A DNA stretch of 64,000 nt from Mycobacterium dioxanotrophicus (GCF_002157835.1 NZ_CP020809.1:806001-870000), one strand, 5' to 3'. Shown: positions 22,192 to 32,213, counted from the stretch's first letter. Numbers and translations are program-made. Notes: generated by a model from the letters alone, not told the origin.

Positions 22192-23976
22192 ATGTCCTAC
22201 GACGTCATCGTTCGCAACGGTCTGTGGTTCGACGGCACGGGCGCGCCCCCGCAGGTCCGCACGCTGGGTATCCGCGACGGCATCGTCGCGACGGTCTCGG
22301 TGAAGGCGCTCGACGAGACGGGTTGTCCCGACGTGATCGACGCGGCCGGTAAGTGGGTCGTCCCCGGCTTCATCGATGTGCACACGCACTACGACGCCGA
22401 GGTTCTGCTGGACCCGGGCCTGCGCGAATCGGTGCGGCACGGGGTCACGACGGTGCTGCTGGGCATGTGCTCGCTCTCGACCGTCTACGCGGACACCGAG
22501 GACGCCGCCGACCTGTTCAGCCGTGTCGAGGCGGTGCCGCGCAAGTTCGTCCTGGGTGCGCTCGAACAGCACCGCACGTGGACCAATCCGAGCGAGTACA
22601 TCGACGCCCTCGATGACCTGCCGCTGGGCCCCAACATCGCCTCCATGCTGGGCCATTCCGATCTGCGGGCTTCCGTGCTCGGTCTGGACCGCGCCACCAC
22701 CAGAAACGTCACCCCGACCGATGCCGAGCTCGAGGCCATGGCGGCCAAGCTCGACGACGCACTCGCCGCGGGCATGCTCGGCATGTCGGGGATGGACGCC
22801 GCGATCGACAAGCTCGACGGCGACCGGTTCCGGTCCCGCGCGTTGCCCTCGACCTTCGCCACCTGGCGGGAACGCCGCAGGCTCATCAAGGTGCTGCGCA
22901 AGCGTGGCCGGGTGCTGCAGAGCGCGCCCAACGTCGCCAAGGCGCAGGAGGCGCTGAACTTCTTCCTGGAGAGCAGCAGCTGGTTCGGCCGCCGCCGCGG
23001 CGTGCGGGTGAGCCTGCTGGTCTCGGCCGACGCGAAGTCTTCGCCCGGCGCAGTGCACGTCCTGGGGCCGGGAACGCGCCTGCTCAACCGGATCCTCGAC
23101 GCCAAGGTGCGGTTCCAGCACCTGCCGGTGCCGTTCGTGCTGTATTCGGACGGAATCGATCTACCCGTGTTCGAGGAGTTCGGTGCCGGCACCGCCGCCC
23201 TGCACCTGCGTGATCAGCTGGACCGCAACAAGCTGCTGGCAGACCCGGAGTACCGCCGCCGGTTCCGCAGGTCGTTCGACCGCCGCAAGCTCGGTCCGAC
23301 GTTGTGGCACCGCGATTTCCACGACGCGAGGATCGTCGAATGCCCCGACAAGACGCTGATCGGCAAGTCGTTCGGGCAGATCGCCGATGAGCGGGGCATC
23401 CACCCGCTCGACGCGTTCCTCGACGTGCTCGTCGAGAATGGCGAACGCAATGTCCGGTGGACCACCATCGTCGCCAACGCCCGGCCCAAGCAGCTCGACA
23501 AGCTGGCCAAGGAGCCCTCGGTGCACATGGGCTTCTCGGATGCCGGTGCGCACCTGCGCAACATGGCGTTCTACAACTATCCGCTGCGACTGCTCAAGCG
23601 GGTTCGTGATGCCCAGCTGGCGGGCCGGCCGTTCCTCACCACGACGCACGCCGTGCACCGGCTGACCGCCGAGGTGGCCGACTGGTTCGGTGTGGACGCG
23701 GGCACTCTGCGGCAAGGTGAGCGTGCTGACTTCGTGGTGATCGACCCGGCTGGGCTGGGCGATCAGGTCGACGAATACCACGAGGAGTCCGTGCCGTTCT
23801 ACGGCGGGCTGAGCCGGATGGTGAACCGCAACGACGACGCTGTCGTCGCGACGGCGGTGGGCGGTGCCGTGGTGTACCGCAACGGACAATTCCGTGACGG
23901 CTACGGCGCCACTGTGAAGTCTGGTCGCTATCTGCGCGCTCGCAGCGCCGAACGCCCTGTGGCACACGCGGTTTGA
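22192..23976 (+). CDS. Amidohydrolase family 3 protein (N-acyl-D-amino acid deacylase-like)
   Basis: A 594-residue protein. The metal-binding motif DVHTHYDAEVLLDPGL follows WVVPGF, typical of amidohydrolases. Further metal-site features are LGHSDLR, GFSDAGAHLRNMAFYNYPLR and the C-terminal LRQGERADFVVIDP. D-aminoacylases and N-acyl-D-glutamate deacylases share this layout, but mycobacteria have many paralogues of unknown substrate. It starts at ATG 22192 and is followed after one base by a TetR gene, so the two form an operon. Confidence 0.85.
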   Translation: MSYDVIVRNGLWFDGTGAPPQVRTLGIRDGIVATVSVKALDETGCPDVIDAAGKWVVPGFIDVHTHYDAEVLLDPGLRESVRHGVTTVLLGMCSLSTVYADTEDAADLFSRVEAVPRKFVLGALEQHRTWTNPSEYIDALDDLPLGPNIASMLGHSDLRASVLGLDRATTRNVTPTDAELEAMAAKLDDALAAGMLGMSGMDAAIDKLDGDRFRSRALPSTFATWRERRRLIKVLRKRGRVLQSAPNVAKAQEALNFFLESSSWFGRRRGVRVSLLVSADAKSSPGAVHVLGPGTRLLNRILDAKVRFQHLPVPFVLYSDGIDLPVFEEFGAGTAALHLRDQLDRNKLLADPEYRRRFRRSFDRRKLGPTLWHRDFHDARIVECPDKTLIGKSFGQIADERGIHPLDAFLDVLVENGERNVRWTTIVANARPKQLDKLAKEPSVHMGFSDAGAHLRNMAFYNYPLRLLKRVRDAQLAGRPFLTTTHAVHRLTAEVADWFGVDAGTLRQGERADFVVIDPAGLGDQVDEYHEESVPFYGGLSRMVNRNDDAVVATAVGGAVVYRNGQFRDGYGATVKSGRYLRARSAERPVAHAV

Positions 23977-23977
23977 G

Positions 23978-24562
23978 ATGGCGAGAACCCAGCAGCAACG
24001 TCGTGAGGAGACCGTTGCCCGGCTGCTCGACGCCGGCATCGACACCATCGTCGAGGTGGGGTATGCCCGCGCGTCGGCGTCGGTGATCGCGCGGCGCGCC
24101 AAGGTCTCCGACGGCGCGCTGTTCCGGCACTTTCCGACCATGAGTGACTTCATGGCGGCGACCGCACATGAGGTGGCGCGCCGTCAGTTGGAGTTGGGCA
24201 GCAAGCTCGTCGCACAGATCCCGGCCGAACAGCCGCCGCTGCATGCGGTGCTGACGATTCTGCGGGACATCGCGGGCAGCGACACCAACACCGTGTGGCA
24301 CGAGCTGTTGGTGGCCGCCCGCACTGACGAAAAGCTGCGGGGCACACTGCAAACGGTGCTTGCCGAGTACGTCGAGAACATCTACGAAACCGCCAAGAGC
24401 GCCCCGGGCGCCGAGCAGATCCCCGACGACGCGTTGGCCGTGGTGCTCGCCGTCGTGCTCAACACCTTCGACGGTGCGGCCATCGTGCGGCGGGTGCTGC
24501 CACAGCCCGAGCTCGAGGATGCCCGGATCGATCTTTTGGCCGAGCTGTTCAGTCGTCGGTAG
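23978..24562 (+). CDS. TetR family transcriptional regulator
   Basis: A 194-residue protein. The N-terminal HTH is ASASVIARRAKVSDGALFRH followed by FPTMSDFM, and an all-helical ligand domain follows. ATG 23978 lies one base after the amidohydrolase stop. It probably represses the amidohydrolase-tetR unit through the palindrome at 22159-22170 (inference). Its 3' end overlaps the converging DUF2304 gene by 14 bp. Confidence 0.9.
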   Translation: MARTQQQRREETVARLLDAGIDTIVEVGYARASASVIARRAKVSDGALFRHFPTMSDFMAATAHEVARRQLELGSKLVAQIPAEQPPLHAVLTILRDIAGSDTNTVWHELLVAARTDEKLRGTLQTVLAEYVENIYETAKSAPGAEQIPDDALAVVLAVVLNTFDGAAIVRRVLPQPELEDARIDLLAELFSRR

Positions 24563-24890
24563 GCACGCGCGCGTTCTGCAGGGCCACGGAGCGGGCCAGC
24601 CTGGCGTACTTGAGTTCGAGATCCTTGAAGCGCAGGTACGCCGAGAGCGTGACGAACACGAACGCGATGATCAGCACGTACTCCATCAGGTCCGTACCGC
24701 GTTTGACGCCAAGCCAATTCGCGACGACCGTGGTGTCGTCGGGCCGCAGGATCGCGTAGATGCCCGCCACCACGAACAGCACGAAACCGACCTTCACCCA
24801 CGCCTTGGACCGGGCACTGCGGCGCGAGTTCAACAGGTACATCAACAGTGCCAGCACCGCGACGATCAGCAGTGCCTGAATCCAGTTCAC
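24549..24890 (-). CDS. DUF2304 small membrane protein, Rv3632-like
   Basis: A 113-residue protein from GTG 24890 with three hydrophobic helices (ALLIVAVLALLMYLL, VKVGFVLFVVAGIYAIL, YVLIIAFVFVTLSAYL) and a charged C-terminal tail. It matches Rv3632 in size and in position after a GT2 gene. DUF2304 proteins usually accompany polyprenyl-phosphate glycosyltransferases, perhaps as membrane partners. It overlaps the glycosyltransferase by 4 bp and is the last gene of a five-gene operon. Confidence 0.85.
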   Translation of the reverse strand: MNWIQALLIVAVLALLMYLLNSRRSARSKAWVKVGFVLFVVAGIYAILRPDDTTVVANWLGVKRGTDLMEYVLIIAFVFVTLSAYLRFKDLELKYARLARSVALQNARVPTDD

Positions 24891-25585
24891 CGGGACAACC
24901 TCCTGCGTAACAGCCCGTCGAAGACGATGTTGACGCCGTTGAGCAACGGCTGCCCCTTCGACTTCGAGTAGTCGGTGTAGAGAATCTCGACCGGCTCTTC
25001 GGCCACCCGCCACTGGTTTTCGTAGGCCAACGCGATGAATTCGCCTGCGTGGCTCATGCCGCTCATCGTGAGGTTGAGCGAATCGGCCACCTTGCGATCG
25101 AACACCCGCAAACCGTTGTGCGCGTCGGTCAGGCCGAGCGCCCGGCTCTGGGGGCTCAGAAATGCCGCGGCCCGCAGGATGATCCGCTTGAGCGGCGGGG
25201 TGTGGGTGACCGCACCGGCGAAGCGGGTTCCGATGACCAGGTCGACGTCGTCGGCACTGAGCCGGTCGATCATCCGCACCACGTCCTTGACCTGGTGCTG
25301 ACCGTCGGCGTCGAACGTCACGAACACCGCGGCACCGGGCTGGCGGCGGGCGTACTCCACCCCGGTCTGGATGGCGGCCCCCTGGCCCAGGTTCACCGGG
25401 TGCGGTACGACGTGCGCGCCCGCGGCGAAGGCCTGCTGAGCGGTGTCGTCACGGCTGCCGTCGTCCACACAGACCACGTGAGGGAAAACGGAGCGAACGT
25501 CGGAGATGACGTCGCCGATGATGGTCGCCTCGTTGAAGGCGGGGATGACGATCCAGACGTCGTGGTAGCTCGTGTCGATGGGCAC
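24887..25585 (-). CDS. GT2 family glycosyltransferase, Rv3631-like (polyprenyl-phosphate sugar synthase type)
   Basis: A 232-residue GT-A fold enzyme: WIVIPAFNEATIIGDVI, VVCVDDGSRDDTAQQAF, NLGQGAAIQTGVEYA, and the metal-binding FVTFDADGQHQ. It resembles Dpm1-type polyprenol-phosphate mannosyl/glucosyl transferases that make lipid-linked sugars on the cytoplasmic face. AGGAG lies about 10 bp before GTG 25585, and TTG 25588 is also possible. The position matches Rv3631. It follows the flippase-like gene with a 7-bp gap and overlaps DUF2304. Confidence 0.88.
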   Translation of the reverse strand: MPIDTSYHDVWIVIPAFNEATIIGDVISDVRSVFPHVVCVDDGSRDDTAQQAFAAGAHVVPHPVNLGQGAAIQTGVEYARRQPGAAVFVTFDADGQHQVKDVVRMIDRLSADDVDLVIGTRFAGAVTHTPPLKRIILRAAAFLSPQSRALGLTDAHNGLRVFDRKVADSLNLTMSGMSHAGEFIALAYENQWRVAEEPVEILYTDYSKSKGQPLLNGVNIVFDGLLRRRLSR

Positions 25586-25592
25586 CAAACTA

Positions 25593-26855
25593 CTACTCCT
25601 GTCCTGCCGATGCCCGGCCCAGCGCCACCAGATGCACGGCGATTCCGACCAACGGTGCACAGAGCAGGGCGATCACCGTGCGGGTATCCAGACCGACCGG
25701 CAGCAGCAACAGGGCCACCGCCGCCACGGTTGCGATGATCCAGCCCGCCGCGTAGGCCCGGTGCAGCGCCGCCGCGACGGCCGCCGCGCCGGTCAGCGTG
25801 AGCATCGCGATCGCCACGGCGCCTGCGGTCAACCAGGCCAGCAGTGCGCCGTCGGCGCGGTACTCGGGGCCGAACGCCACCTGCAGCAGCCAGGGCCCGA
25901 GCAGCCCGGCGGCCAGCACCCCGACCGCGCCCAGCCCCGCGACCACGGCGGCCGGCGCAACCAGGGCCCGCAGCCGTGCGCTGCGCTGGTCCACGAAGTG
26001 CGCGATCAGGTTGCCCTGCATCGCCGTCAGCGGCACCAGCAGCGGGGCCCGGGTCAGCGTCACCGCCAGGATCACCACACCGCCGGCGGCACCGAGGTCC
26101 GCCGAGGTGGCCTTGAGCAGCACCGGGAAGCCCATCACCAGGATCGCGCTGGCGCCCGCGGCGGCGATGGAATGCGCGGCGCCACGCAGAAAGGTCCCGG
26201 GGCCGCCTGCGGTGACCAGTTCGGCCGCGAGCCGGGTCGCCGGCGAGGCGATCAGCAGGATCAGCCATGCCACCGCACCGGCCACGGTGGCCCACAGAAA
26301 CCCGACGAGTTCCCAGCCGAGCACCACGGTGCCCGCCGCGACGGCGACGCGGATGACGGCGTCGGTCACCATCAGCTCGCCGTACTGCGACCAGCGGTTC
26401 ACCCCGGCCAGCATGCCCAGCAGCGTCGCGTGCATGCAGAACCCGGCGAGGCCCGCGCTGAGCAACACGACGCTGAGCACGGGCGATTCGACGAACACAT
26501 GCCGAGCCCACAGCGGTGAGGTACCCGCGATCACCAGCGCCGCGACCAGCCCGACCAACGCGGCCACCCGCAGCGGGTGGGTGCGGGGCCCCGGTCCGAC
26601 GTAGGGGTTAACCGATACGGCACGCACCTCGCGGGTGGCCTCTTGCAAAAGGCCGTTGGCGGCTCCGGTGACCAGGCCGAACGCGCCCCAGAACACGCTG
26701 AACACCGAGAAGCCCGCCGGTTCGAGAGCCCTGGCGGCCAGGTACAGCACGGCGTAGCCGCACAGCGCGGTGATCGCGGTCGCCGCCCCGACAGTGGCGA
26801 CGCTGCTGCGCGTCACGGGGCCTGGCGATGAGCCGGTACCGCCGCCGTCGGTCAC
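25593..26855 (-). CDS. Polytopic membrane protein, flippase-like (Rv3630-like)
   Basis: A 420-residue protein with about 12 hydrophobic helices, beginning near SVATVGAATAITALCGYAVL. The layout resembles the MATE/Wzx-type polysaccharide flippase (MVF) superfamily, and the position matches Rv3630. GTG 26855 overlaps the M1 peptidase stop by 4 bp. It probably moves a lipid-linked product across the membrane for the neighbouring GT2 and NRPS-like enzymes; the substrate is not evident. Confidence 0.8.
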   Translation of the reverse strand: MTDGGGTGSSPGPVTRSSVATVGAATAITALCGYAVLYLAARALEPAGFSVFSVFWGAFGLVTGAANGLLQEATREVRAVSVNPYVGPGPRTHPLRVAALVGLVAALVIAGTSPLWARHVFVESPVLSVVLLSAGLAGFCMHATLLGMLAGVNRWSQYGELMVTDAVIRVAVAAGTVVLGWELVGFLWATVAGAVAWLILLIASPATRLAAELVTAGGPGTFLRGAAHSIAAAGASAILVMGFPVLLKATSADLGAAGGVVILAVTLTRAPLLVPLTAMQGNLIAHFVDQRSARLRALVAPAAVVAGLGAVGVLAAGLLGPWLLQVAFGPEYRADGALLAWLTAGAVAIAMLTLTGAAAVAAALHRAYAAGWIIATVAAVALLLLPVGLDTRTVIALLCAPLVGIAVHLVALGRASAGQE

Positions 26856-28213
26856 AGCGGTGGCAGGGCTTTCGAATACAGCCAGGCCTGCCACAGTGGC
26901 TGCAGCGACTCGTCGGTGTAGCGCGCGGCCAGCCCGGTGAAGTCGTCGGTGAACGCGGTGCTGTGCCGGTACTTGGTCGTCCAATCCTGCAGCAGCGCAA
27001 AGAAATTCTTGTCACCGATGCGGTTGCGCAACACATGCAGCGTCAATGCGCCGCGTTTGTACACGCGGTCGTCGAACATGTCTTTGGGGCCGGGGTCGGA
27101 CAACAGCAGATCCTGCGGCAGGTCCGCGAGTTTGTGGTGGTAGCGACCGGCCCACTCCGCGGCGCTGGGCCCGCCGCTGTTCTCCGACCACAACCATTCG
27201 GCGTAGCACGCGAAGCCCTCGTGCAGCCAGATGTCGCGCCAGTGCCTGGCCGTCACCGAATTGCCGAACCACTGGTGGGCGAGTTCGTGGGCGATGAGCC
27301 GCTCGGCGCCGCGGTGTCCGTCGCAGTGGTTGGCGCCGAAGATCGAAATGCCTTGGGCCTCAAGGGGTATTTCCAGGTCGTCATCGGTCACCACCACGAT
27401 GTAACCGGTCGCGAGCGGGTACGGCCCGAACAGTTTGACGAACAACTTCATCATTTGCGGCTGCCGGTCGAAATCGTGGTCGAAGTCGCGCTTGAGCCGG
27501 GGCGGCAGCACCGCGTGCATCGGTACCGGGGACTTGGCCAGCCGGTGCCGCTCGTACATGCCGATCTGCAGGGTCATCAGATAACTGGAGGTGGGCTCGG
27601 CCTGCTCGTAGGTCCACACGGTGTGCCCGGCCCGGACCCTGCGGGAAACCAAGTCGCCGTTGGCGATTGCGTAGTACGGGCTGTCGGTGCTGATCTCGAC
27701 GCGGTAGCTGGCCTTGGCGCTGGGGTGGTCATCGCAAGGGAACCAGGTGGCCGCGCCGTTGGGCTGCCCGGCGACCAGGGCGCCGTTCGAGAGCTCCTCG
27801 AATCCGACTTCGCCCCAATAGGTGTCGATGGGCCGGGGGTTGCCGCTGTAGCGGACCAGCACGGTCATCGCGGCGCCCGCCGGCAGCGGTGCTGCCAACG
27901 TGATGAGCAGTTTTCCGTTGGAACATCGGAATTGGGCGGGTCTGCGGCCGTTCACCGAAACCCGCGACACTGACAAGGTGTGCGCGAGGTCGAGGGTGAA
28001 CGTGCGCAACTGAGCCAGCGTTACCGCCGTGATGGTGGCCGACCCGGCCAGCCGATTGGCCGACACCTTGTATTCGAGCTCGAGTTCATAGCGCGACACC
28101 CGGTAGCCGAAGTTGCCGTTTCCCGGCAGGTACGGGTCGATGACGGGAGCGGGGGACGCCTTCTTCGCGGCTTTCTTGGCCGCCTTGCTGACCGCCTTGT
28201 CGGATCGCGTCAC
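26852..28213 (-). CDS. M1 family metallopeptidase (aminopeptidase-like)
   Basis: A 453-residue protein. The zinc site is HELAHQWFG (residues 309-315) with the third ligand in HEGFACYAEW, the classic M1 HExxH-x18-E. Upstream is the beta-saddle N-domain (ATWFPCDDHPSAKASY). It is much shorter than PepN and lacks the long C-terminal helical domain. The N-terminus is lysine-rich (KAVSKAAKKAAKKA). I see no clear signal peptide. GTG 28213 overlaps the NRPS stop by 4 bp, so its substrate may be the NRPS product (inference). Confidence 0.9.
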   Translation of the reverse strand: MTRSDKAVSKAAKKAAKKASPAPVIDPYLPGNGNFGYRVSRYELELEYKVSANRLAGSATITAVTLAQLRTFTLDLAHTLSVSRVSVNGRRPAQFRCSNGKLLITLAAPLPAGAAMTVLVRYSGNPRPIDTYWGEVGFEELSNGALVAGQPNGAATWFPCDDHPSAKASYRVEISTDSPYYAIANGDLVSRRVRAGHTVWTYEQAEPTSSYLMTLQIGMYERHRLAKSPVPMHAVLPPRLKRDFDHDFDRQPQMMKLFVKLFGPYPLATGYIVVVTDDDLEIPLEAQGISIFGANHCDGHRGAERLIAHELAHQWFGNSVTARHWRDIWLHEGFACYAEWLWSENSGGPSAAEWAGRYHHKLADLPQDLLLSDPGPKDMFDDRVYKRGALTLHVLRNRIGDKNFFALLQDWTTKYRHSTAFTDDFTGLAARYTDESLQPLWQAWLYSKALPPL

Positions 28214-31200
28214 GCGGCGGTGTCCTCGGGGTTCTTGGAGCCCTTGTCCGGACCCGAGCCGCCGCGCTTCTTGCCGAACAGGTTCCACGGCGCGATGGGG
28301 TTGCCCTGCCAGCGCGTCGACGCCGGGACTTCGTCGCCGCGCATCACCAGCGAGCCGGGGCCCACCGTTGCCCCGGCGCCCAGCCGGGCCGCGGGCAGCG
28401 CGACGCAGTGCGGCCCGAGCGTCGCGCCGTCCTCCAGCACCACGCTGTCCAACCGCATGATGCGGTCGTGGAACAGGTGGGTCTGCACCACGCAGCCGCG
28501 GTTCACGGTGGCCGCGGTGCCCAGCGTGACCAGATCGGCCTCGGGCAGCCAATAGGTTTCGCACCACACGCCGCGCCCGATCGAGGCGCCGAGCCCGCGC
28601 AGCCACAGGTTCATCACCGGGGTGCCGCTGGCAGCGCGGGCGAACCACGGCGCCGCCACGGTCTCGACGAAGGTGTCCGACACCTCATTGCGCCACACGA
28701 ACGACGACCACAACGGGTGCTCGACGGCGCGAATCCGCCCGATCACCAGCCACTTCGCCACCACCGCGATGGCGCCCGCGACAGCGCCCGCGGCCAACAG
28801 CACCACGCCGCTGGCCAGCGCGGTCCACAGATACCCGATGCGAATGGCCGAGGCCTGCAGGGCGCCGAGCACCGCGACACCGATCGCGAACGTGACGATC
28901 ACCGGGATGATGCGGCAGGTCTCGACGGTGCCGCGCATGATCTTGAGGCGGTTCGACGGGTGGAACGTGCGCAGCGCGTCGGCCGCGGTCGGGCTGCGCC
29001 GCAACCGGACCGGGGGACTGCCCAGCCAGGACGACCCGGCCTTCGCCTTGTGCGGCGCCGCGGAGAGCACCGCGACCAAGCCGCCGTCGGGCACCTTGCG
29101 GCCGGGCTGGGTGATGCCCGAGTTGCCGAGGAATGCCCGCTTGCCGATGGTGGCCTTCGCGACATGGATCCAGCCGCCGCCGAGTTCGTAGGAGGCCACC
29201 ATGGTGTCGTCGGCCAGGAACGCGCCGTCCTGGACTTCGGTGAATTTCGGGGTGAACAGCGCCGTGGAGATCTCCGTGCCCTTGCCGACTTTCGCGCCGA
29301 GCAGTCGCAACCACCACGGCGTCAGCAGGCTGGCGTAAATGGGGAACAGGTAGTTGCGGGCCGCGTCCATCAGCCGTTCGGTGGCCCACAGCTGCCAACC
29401 CACGCGGCTGCGCACCGGGTGGTAGCCCTCGGACAGGCGCAGCGACAGCAGCCGCACCCCGATCACGGTCAGCGCGGCATAGACGACCATCGCGGCCAGC
29501 GCGGCGACCGGCGTCCACGCCAGGGCCGGCAGGATCGCGTCCTTGGGGGACGCGGTGCCGCGCACACCGCAGCCGACCACGGCGAGCCCGACGCCGAGTG
29601 CGGCCAGCGGGAGGCTGCCCAGCAATATCGAGGTCACGCCGTAGACCCCCACCCACACCGGGGCCCGGCCGGGCCGGTGATCGGGCCATGGATGACGGGC
29701 CTTGCCGGACTTGACCGCAGGCGAGCCCTTCCAGAACTGGCCGTTCTTCACCTTGCCGACCACTGCGGAACCGGGGGCCACGTCGGCGTTCTTGCCGACC
29801 GTCGCGCCTGGCAGCAGCGTGGTGCGCGCGCCGATGGTGGCGTCGTTGCCGATCGACACGGGCCCGACGTGGAACAGGTCCCCGTCGATCCAGTGCCCGG
29901 TCAGGTCAACCTCGGGTTCGACGGAAGCCCGGTGACCGATCTTGAGCATCCCCGTCACCGGCGGCGCCGAGTGCAGGTCGACACCCTTGCCGACGCTGTT
30001 GCCCAGCGCCCGGGCGTAGTAGACCATCCACGGCGCGCCGGCCAGGTTCTCCGCGCCGCTGGCGTCGGCCAGCCGCTCGGCGATCCAGACCCGCAGGTGC
30101 ACGGCCCCGCCCCGGCGATATGTGCCCGGCTCCAGCCCGGTCAGCAGCATCCGCGCGAACAGCACCGCGATGCCCATGCGGCCCACGGGCGTGATGAAGA
30201 CGAGGAACCCGGCCAGCAGCCACCACCAGTTCACCGGCGTCGCCCAAGGCACGATTCCCGCTGCCGCGGCGATGTTGTTCAGCAGCGCCAGCCACACCAC
30301 CCATTGCACGCCGGTCAGGGTGGCCAACGGCAGCGACAACGCCACCTGAGCGGCCTGGGCGAGCCACGGCGTCGGTTTCACCACGCGGGTCTCCACCTGT
30401 GGCGGCGGCTTGAGTTCGTCGAGGTATCCGGCGAGCGAACCGAGCCGCGGGTGGTCGTACAGGTCGGCGACGGTCACCTGCGGATACCGCTGCCGCAGTG
30501 CGGCCACCAGCTGCGCCGCCGACAGTGAGCCGCCGCCGAGCGCGATGAAATCGGCCTCCGGACCGTCGACGGCGGTGCCCAGGACATCTCGCCACAGCCC
30601 GGCGAGCCACCCGAGGGTGCCGCCGAGGTCGGGAGCGTCCTGTTCGGTCTCGCCGGGTGGCGGCCAGGGCAGTGCGTTGCGGTCCACCTTGCCCGACGTG
30701 CGGGTCGGCAACTCGTCGAGCAGCACCAGCCGGGGCACCAGTGCGGCGGGCAGTGCCTCCGACAGCGAGGCCCGGGCCGCGGCGAGGTCGAAGTCCGGAT
30801 CAGCGCTGGCGACGTAGCCGACCAGCAGCGGGGTACCGCTGGTGGTCTTGCGGACCGCCGCCGCGCCGCCGCTGACGCCGGGCAGGTTGACCAGCGCGTT
30901 GTCCACCTCGCCCAACTCGATGCGCCTGCCGCCGACCTTGACCTGATCGTCGGCACGGCCCTGGAAGTACAGGCCGTCTGCCTCCAGGCGCACCAGGTCA
31001 CCGCTGCGGTAGGCGCGGCTCCAGCCCAGCGTCGGCATCGCCGCGTATTTCTCGGCGTCTTTCTCCGGGTCCAGGTACCGGGCCAGTCCCACGCCGCCGA
31101 TCACCAACTCGCCGACCTCACCGAAGGCGACCTGCCGGCCGTTCGCGTCCACGACCGCCAGATCCCAGCCGGGCAGCGGCAGACCGATGCTCACCGGCCC

Positions 31201-32148
31201 CTGCCCGTCCAGCTTGGCTCCGCACGCCACGACGGTGGCCTCGGTGGGCCCGTAGGTGTTCCACAGCTCGCGGCCGTCCACCGCGAGGCGCTGCGCGAGG
31301 TCGGGCGGGCATGCCTCGCCACCGAAGATGAGGAGTCGTACGGCTTCCAGCGCCTCGGCGGGCCATAGCGCGGCCAGCGTCGGCACCGTCGACACCACCG
31401 TGATGTCGCGGCTCACCAACCACGGACCCAGATCCATGCCGCTGCGCACGAGCGATCGGGGTGCAGGCACGAGGCAGGCCCCGTGCCGCCAAGCCAGCCA
31501 CATCTCCTCGCACGATGCGTCGAACGCCACCGACAAACCGGCCAACACCCGGTCACCGGGGCCGATCGGGTTCTCCTGAAGGAACATTCGCGCCTCGGCG
31601 TCGACGAAGGCGGCTGCGCTGCGGTGCGTCACCGCCACGCCCTTGGGTGTTCCCGTCGATCCGGAGGTGAAGATGATCCAGGCGTCGTCACGCACCAGCG
31701 GTGCCGCCGCGCGCCAGCCCCGCGATGATCCGGGGCCCCGCACCAGGCCGGCCTCGGTGATCACGCCCACGACATTGGCCTCGCCGAACACCAACTGGGC
31801 GCGTTCGTCGGGGTCGTCGGCGTCCACCGGGACGTAGGCCGCGCCGGCCGCCAGGGTGGCCAGGATCGCGACGTAGAGCGCGTAGGTCCCCGAGGGCATC
31901 CGGATCCCGATCCGGTCGCCGCGGCCGATGCCGCGCGCCGCGAGCCAGGCCACGCTGTCTTCGATGTCGGTGAGCAGTTCGGAGTAGGTGAGCTGCACCG
32001 ACCCGTCGTCCAGCGCGGGCGCGTCGGGGAACCGGCGCGCGGTGTCGCGCAGGATGTCCACCAGCGTCCGTGGCTCGGGCGCCGCAGAGGAAAGCACGTA
32101 TTGGGCAGGGATCGCGTGCTCGGCCGGTGCTTCATCCGCAGCTGTCAC
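28210..32148 (-). CDS. Pls/PosA-type nonribosomal peptide synthetase with membrane LbH domains
   Basis: A 1312-residue protein. The adenylation domain covers about residues 20-495: IIFTSGSTGTPKGVAVTH, FDASCEEMW with the Asp that contacts the amino group, GRADDQVKVGG, and the final Lys motif RTSGKVDRNALP. A carrier domain follows with phosphopantetheine Ser541 in LGGGSLSAAQL. The rest holds six or more membrane helices and three left-handed beta-helix blocks rich in hexapeptide repeats (VSIGNDATIGARTTLLPGA). This is the layout of epsilon-poly-lysine-synthetase-like (TIGR02353) enzymes, which make isopeptide-linked amino acid chains at the membrane. It starts the five-gene operon. Confidence 0.92.
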   Translation of the reverse strand: MTAADEAPAEHAIPAQYVLSSAAPEPRTLVDILRDTARRFPDAPALDDGSVQLTYSELLTDIEDSVAWLAARGIGRGDRIGIRMPSGTYALYVAILATLAAGAAYVPVDADDPDERAQLVFGEANVVGVITEAGLVRGPGSSRGWRAAAPLVRDDAWIIFTSGSTGTPKGVAVTHRSAAAFVDAEARMFLQENPIGPGDRVLAGLSVAFDASCEEMWLAWRHGACLVPAPRSLVRSGMDLGPWLVSRDITVVSTVPTLAALWPAEALEAVRLLIFGGEACPPDLAQRLAVDGRELWNTYGPTEATVVACGAKLDGQGPVSIGLPLPGWDLAVVDANGRQVAFGEVGELVIGGVGLARYLDPEKDAEKYAAMPTLGWSRAYRSGDLVRLEADGLYFQGRADDQVKVGGRRIELGEVDNALVNLPGVSGGAAAVRKTTSGTPLLVGYVASADPDFDLAAARASLSEALPAALVPRLVLLDELPTRTSGKVDRNALPWPPPGETEQDAPDLGGTLGWLAGLWRDVLGTAVDGPEADFIALGGGSLSAAQLVAALRQRYPQVTVADLYDHPRLGSLAGYLDELKPPPQVETRVVKPTPWLAQAAQVALSLPLATLTGVQWVVWLALLNNIAAAAGIVPWATPVNWWWLLAGFLVFITPVGRMGIAVLFARMLLTGLEPGTYRRGGAVHLRVWIAERLADASGAENLAGAPWMVYYARALGNSVGKGVDLHSAPPVTGMLKIGHRASVEPEVDLTGHWIDGDLFHVGPVSIGNDATIGARTTLLPGATVGKNADVAPGSAVVGKVKNGQFWKGSPAVKSGKARHPWPDHRPGRAPVWVGVYGVTSILLGSLPLAALGVGLAVVGCGVRGTASPKDAILPALAWTPVAALAAMVVYAALTVIGVRLLSLRLSEGYHPVRSRVGWQLWATERLMDAARNYLFPIYASLLTPWWLRLLGAKVGKGTEISTALFTPKFTEVQDGAFLADDTMVASYELGGGWIHVAKATIGKRAFLGNSGITQPGRKVPDGGLVAVLSAAPHKAKAGSSWLGSPPVRLRRSPTAADALRTFHPSNRLKIMRGTVETCRIIPVIVTFAIGVAVLGALQASAIRIGYLWTALASGVVLLAAGAVAGAIAVVAKWLVIGRIRAVEHPLWSSFVWRNEVSDTFVETVAAPWFARAASGTPVMNLWLRGLGASIGRGVWCETYWLPEADLVTLGTAATVNRGCVVQTHLFHDRIMRLDSVVLEDGATLGPHCVALPAARLGAGATVGPGSLVMRGDEVPASTRWQGNPIAPWNLFGKKRGGSGPDKGSKNPEDTAA

Positions 32149-32213
32149 GAGTACAAACTACTAAGCCGCGGTCCCGGTGGCCGGATCAAGCGCACGGCGT
32201 GGCACACTTGTCC

